Assembly (NCBI GenBank): GCA_949987565.1
Contig: OX465103.1
Span: 5,680,761-5,744,760, forward strand
From: Luidia sarsii
Lineage: Eukaryota > Echinodermata > Asteroidea > Paxillosida > Luidiidae
DNA length: 64,000 nt
Reading direction: 5' to 3'
This document shows, in pieces, positions 61,910 to 64,000 of this stretch. Each line of letters starts with the position of its first letter. Position 1 is the first letter of the stretch. Both the position numbers and the translations under genes were made by a program. The notes beneath the pieces were generated by a model that searched no databases, was not told where the DNA came from, and worked only from the letters and a program-made list of their open reading frames with translations.

Positions 61910-62095
61910 AAAGTAAGCGGGCCTGACATTTCGATCCTAGCAGGACCTTTCTCAAAGAAAGGTCCTGCTATGAGAAAGGTCCTGCTATAGGAGAAAGGTC
62001 CTGCGAGGATCGAAACGTCAGGCCTTCTAACTTTTGAGATTTATGTATTGCAGGTCAGTTTATTCAGTGAGCAGTTTGCAACAGTTTTTTTTTAT
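61910..62095. repeat. Foldback repeat with tripled centre
   Basis: The inner GAGAAAGGTCCTGCTA block occurs three times in a row between the arms (about 61957-62010). Otherwise as the family. Intergenic. Confidence 0.85.
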
Positions 62096-63056
62096 TTACT
62101 TCATCTTATAACTAAGGACAATGTTTCCTTGCTCTAGACTTAAGATGTATTTACTGTAGGCCTGTTCGTGTGCATGGGTCGATTTACTTGGAATGCAGCG
62201 TGATGCCGGCTACGACCGCGCACAGCACGCATGCACGCACGTCTATGCAGGGGTGTGAGTAGCCACACACACACACACACACAAGCTGAAACCAGCCCGC
62301 GAAAAAGATCAAACCTCAAAGTTCCTCATACTCTTATACGAGCAGGTACATAAAAAATCCGACATTCACAGTGAATATCTAAACAAACAAAAACCGAAAT
62401 CAGCTAAAAAGCTGAGTTCTCACATCCATGTCTATCTATGGCAATTGGCTGCAGCCGCTCGCTGGCGCGAACTACACGTTGTGTTTCGAACTTCCCGAGT
62501 CGAACATGTGTGCCGTTGTCATATCAGCTCGTTTGCTCTGCTCACGTATATACAGGGCCTTTGCTATAGCCTATTGGCCTACGCAAACACGACACTAAAA
62601 AACCAATAATTTACCAGTTCATTGTTTTCAGTAGGTACATGCACATGCACCACTGTCTTGGTGTACATAGATTATACCACGGCATGGTCACGTTCTGATA
62701 CCCTGAATATCCACCAGACACAACATAATGAAATAGGCCTATGCCTGCATTTTCTGCACCTTCAGGTTTAGAAATGGAAAATTGTTCCTTAATAATTTCA
62801 TGCTCAGTTTACAGGGGAAAGATAGTTTGATATTTCCTTACCTCTGCTTCCTTTCTGACTGTCAATTCCTTCTGCCTCAAACCGAGAAGAAAAGAGAACC
62901 AATGGCAACTGCATAGTGCTCTATGGGTGTGCCCGTAGCGCTGTGGACATCGGTAAGAATCCTCGTTGTGTGCCAAAAGTCTCAACCCTCAGTCCACGTG
63001 TCGAGATAATTATTTCAATGTCACCCGTGGCGTGACCGAGGTTGTAGAAGAGGTAG
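62096..63056. other. Intergenic, unique sequence
   Basis: Apart from the (AC)n run I see no feature with support. Confidence 0.4.
62265..62285. repeat. (AC)n microsatellite
   Basis: About ten AC units following a TGCACGCACGT run. Confidence 0.9.
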
Positions 63057-63152
63057 GCTGGTTCCCGTCCCCTATCTCCAGACGTCTCACGTCCTCATTT
63101 CGGAGGACGTGAGACGTCTGGAGACCAGGTAGGGGACGGGAACCAGCCTTAG
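63057..63152. repeat. Near-perfect 96-bp hairpin
   Basis: GGCTGGTTCCCGTCCCCTA ... CCAGACGTCTCACGTCCTC, loop ATTTC, then the inverse through GGGACGGGAACCAGCC. Stem of about 45 bases with few mismatches. Confidence 0.85.
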
Positions 63153-63839
63153 TAGAAGTGGTAGGGCGCCACCAGGTGTGACGTAGGCCTACACACCGTG
63201 ACGTCACGGTTCGTCGAAATTGACCTGCGCAAAGGGTTGCGGTCTTGTTCAAGCCACGCCGGTTACATTGCAACGAAATTAAGTAATTTAATTCGAAAAA
63301 ATATCCGTGCTTTAGTCTCCAGCAGTTTGGGGACTTTGCACGGGTTCAACCAATTATATCAACCTGCTCCAACTGCATTGGCAAAAGGCCAAATGCTCAA
63401 ATTCGATCACTTCTAGTCTGAAGAAACTTCATAAATGTCGATATCAAATGTTCCTGTCTATGATAGGCCTGTGCAAATTCTTATGAAACTTATGCTCCTT
63501 TTGAGTTTTCTTTTTTGCAAACTTCGTAAAAAGAATATTGTACTGTGGCAAGAAACGGTTTGGAAGAACAGGCCTAGTAAGACGTTCTGCATGTGTACAT
63601 CGTTATCTCGTTAGAACGGAACTTAAGAATGTCAGTCGGCGTATTTGGAAATCACATACATTTCTTTTATTGACTGATCGATGCAACTTACAAAATGGTC
63701 TAGGTATCTTAGAACAGTAGGCTGGCAAAAACTACAGCTTATAATAAGATATCTTGTGCACGTAGACTTCGGCAGCTGAATGTACATGACTTGTATACGT
63801 TCGTAAGAACGAAGGGGACGTGGTACAAGAGGTTGCACC
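63153..63839. other. Intergenic, unique sequence
   Basis: No convincing gene, RNA or repeat seen. Short open frames here have no recognisable domain. Confidence 0.4.
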
Positions 63840-64000
63840 ACGCCCTTTCTACTGCTCCAATGTTTTCCATTTTCCTCAAAATACCAAGAGCGATCTTAGG
63901 ATGGACTACATCGAGTCCTTCAGATCCCATCGGAGCTAACTCCCCACAAATTTCATCAAATCCAGTCAAGTTGACTCTTACTTTGGTGGGATGCCCTACA
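63840..64000 (-). other. Unidentified open reading frame at right edge
   Basis: Minus-strand reading TGFDEICGELAPMGSEGLDV then VHPKIALGILRKMENIGAVE and RAWCNLL has normal-looking composition and could be an exon of a gene beyond the window or a transposon remnant. I do not recognise the family, and no clear splice donor is seen. Confidence 0.25.

Overview
The window is 64 kb of animal nuclear DNA. It has spliced genes with GT-AG (and some GC-AG) introns, tRNA-derived SINEs, LINE remnants, many short foldback (MITE-like) repeats and long satellite tracts. The two recognisable proteins resemble their vertebrate orthologues closely. Together with the frequent ACATGTAC tracts and dense palindromic repeats, this suggests a marine invertebrate deuterostome, perhaps an echinoderm. 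The species call is inference only.

Two housekeeping genes lie head to head. On the minus strand, 32306 down to the left edge, is GTF3C1, the largest, B-box-binding subunit of the RNA polymerase III factor TFIIIC. I could place 31 coding exons (E1-E17 and E19-E32). One further exon (E18) is inferred to be lost in a 200-N assembly gap at 14246-14445, and the C-terminal end lies beyond position 1. On the plus strand, 33490-56520, is a complete DNM1L (DRP1), the GTPase of mitochondrial and peroxisomal fission. Its 17 coding exons join in frame to 738 codons plus a stop. The start codons are 1.18 kb apart, so the two genes probably share a divergent promoter region.

Layout: 1-32306 GTF3C1 exons, with introns filled by minisatellites (5400-6840, 15720-16400, 23325-23795, 25190-27115, 29690-30410, 30765-32040), SINEs and foldback repeats; 32307-33489 shared upstream region containing a palindromic repeat; 33490-56520 DNM1L; 56521-about 59900 probable 3' UTR; 59900-64000 intergenic, mostly repeats, with one unidentified reading frame at the right edge. 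Inside DNM1L intron 6, at 44610-46569, is a TTAA-flanked DNA transposon with arms of about 195 bp and a THAP zinc-finger reading frame, which fits a Kolobok-type element. It directly abuts a second TTAA-ended element.

Points most worth following up: repeated GC-AG introns in GTF3C1; a triplicated splice acceptor at 8466-8840; a frame-neutral DNM1L exon 14 behind a 385-bp polypyrimidine minisatellite, carrying one of two candidate phosphosites; Pol III box A/B repeats inside the gene for the factor that reads such boxes; and the exon hidden in the gap. Exon calls were made by eye from splice signals, reading phase and remembered family sequence, with no database search.
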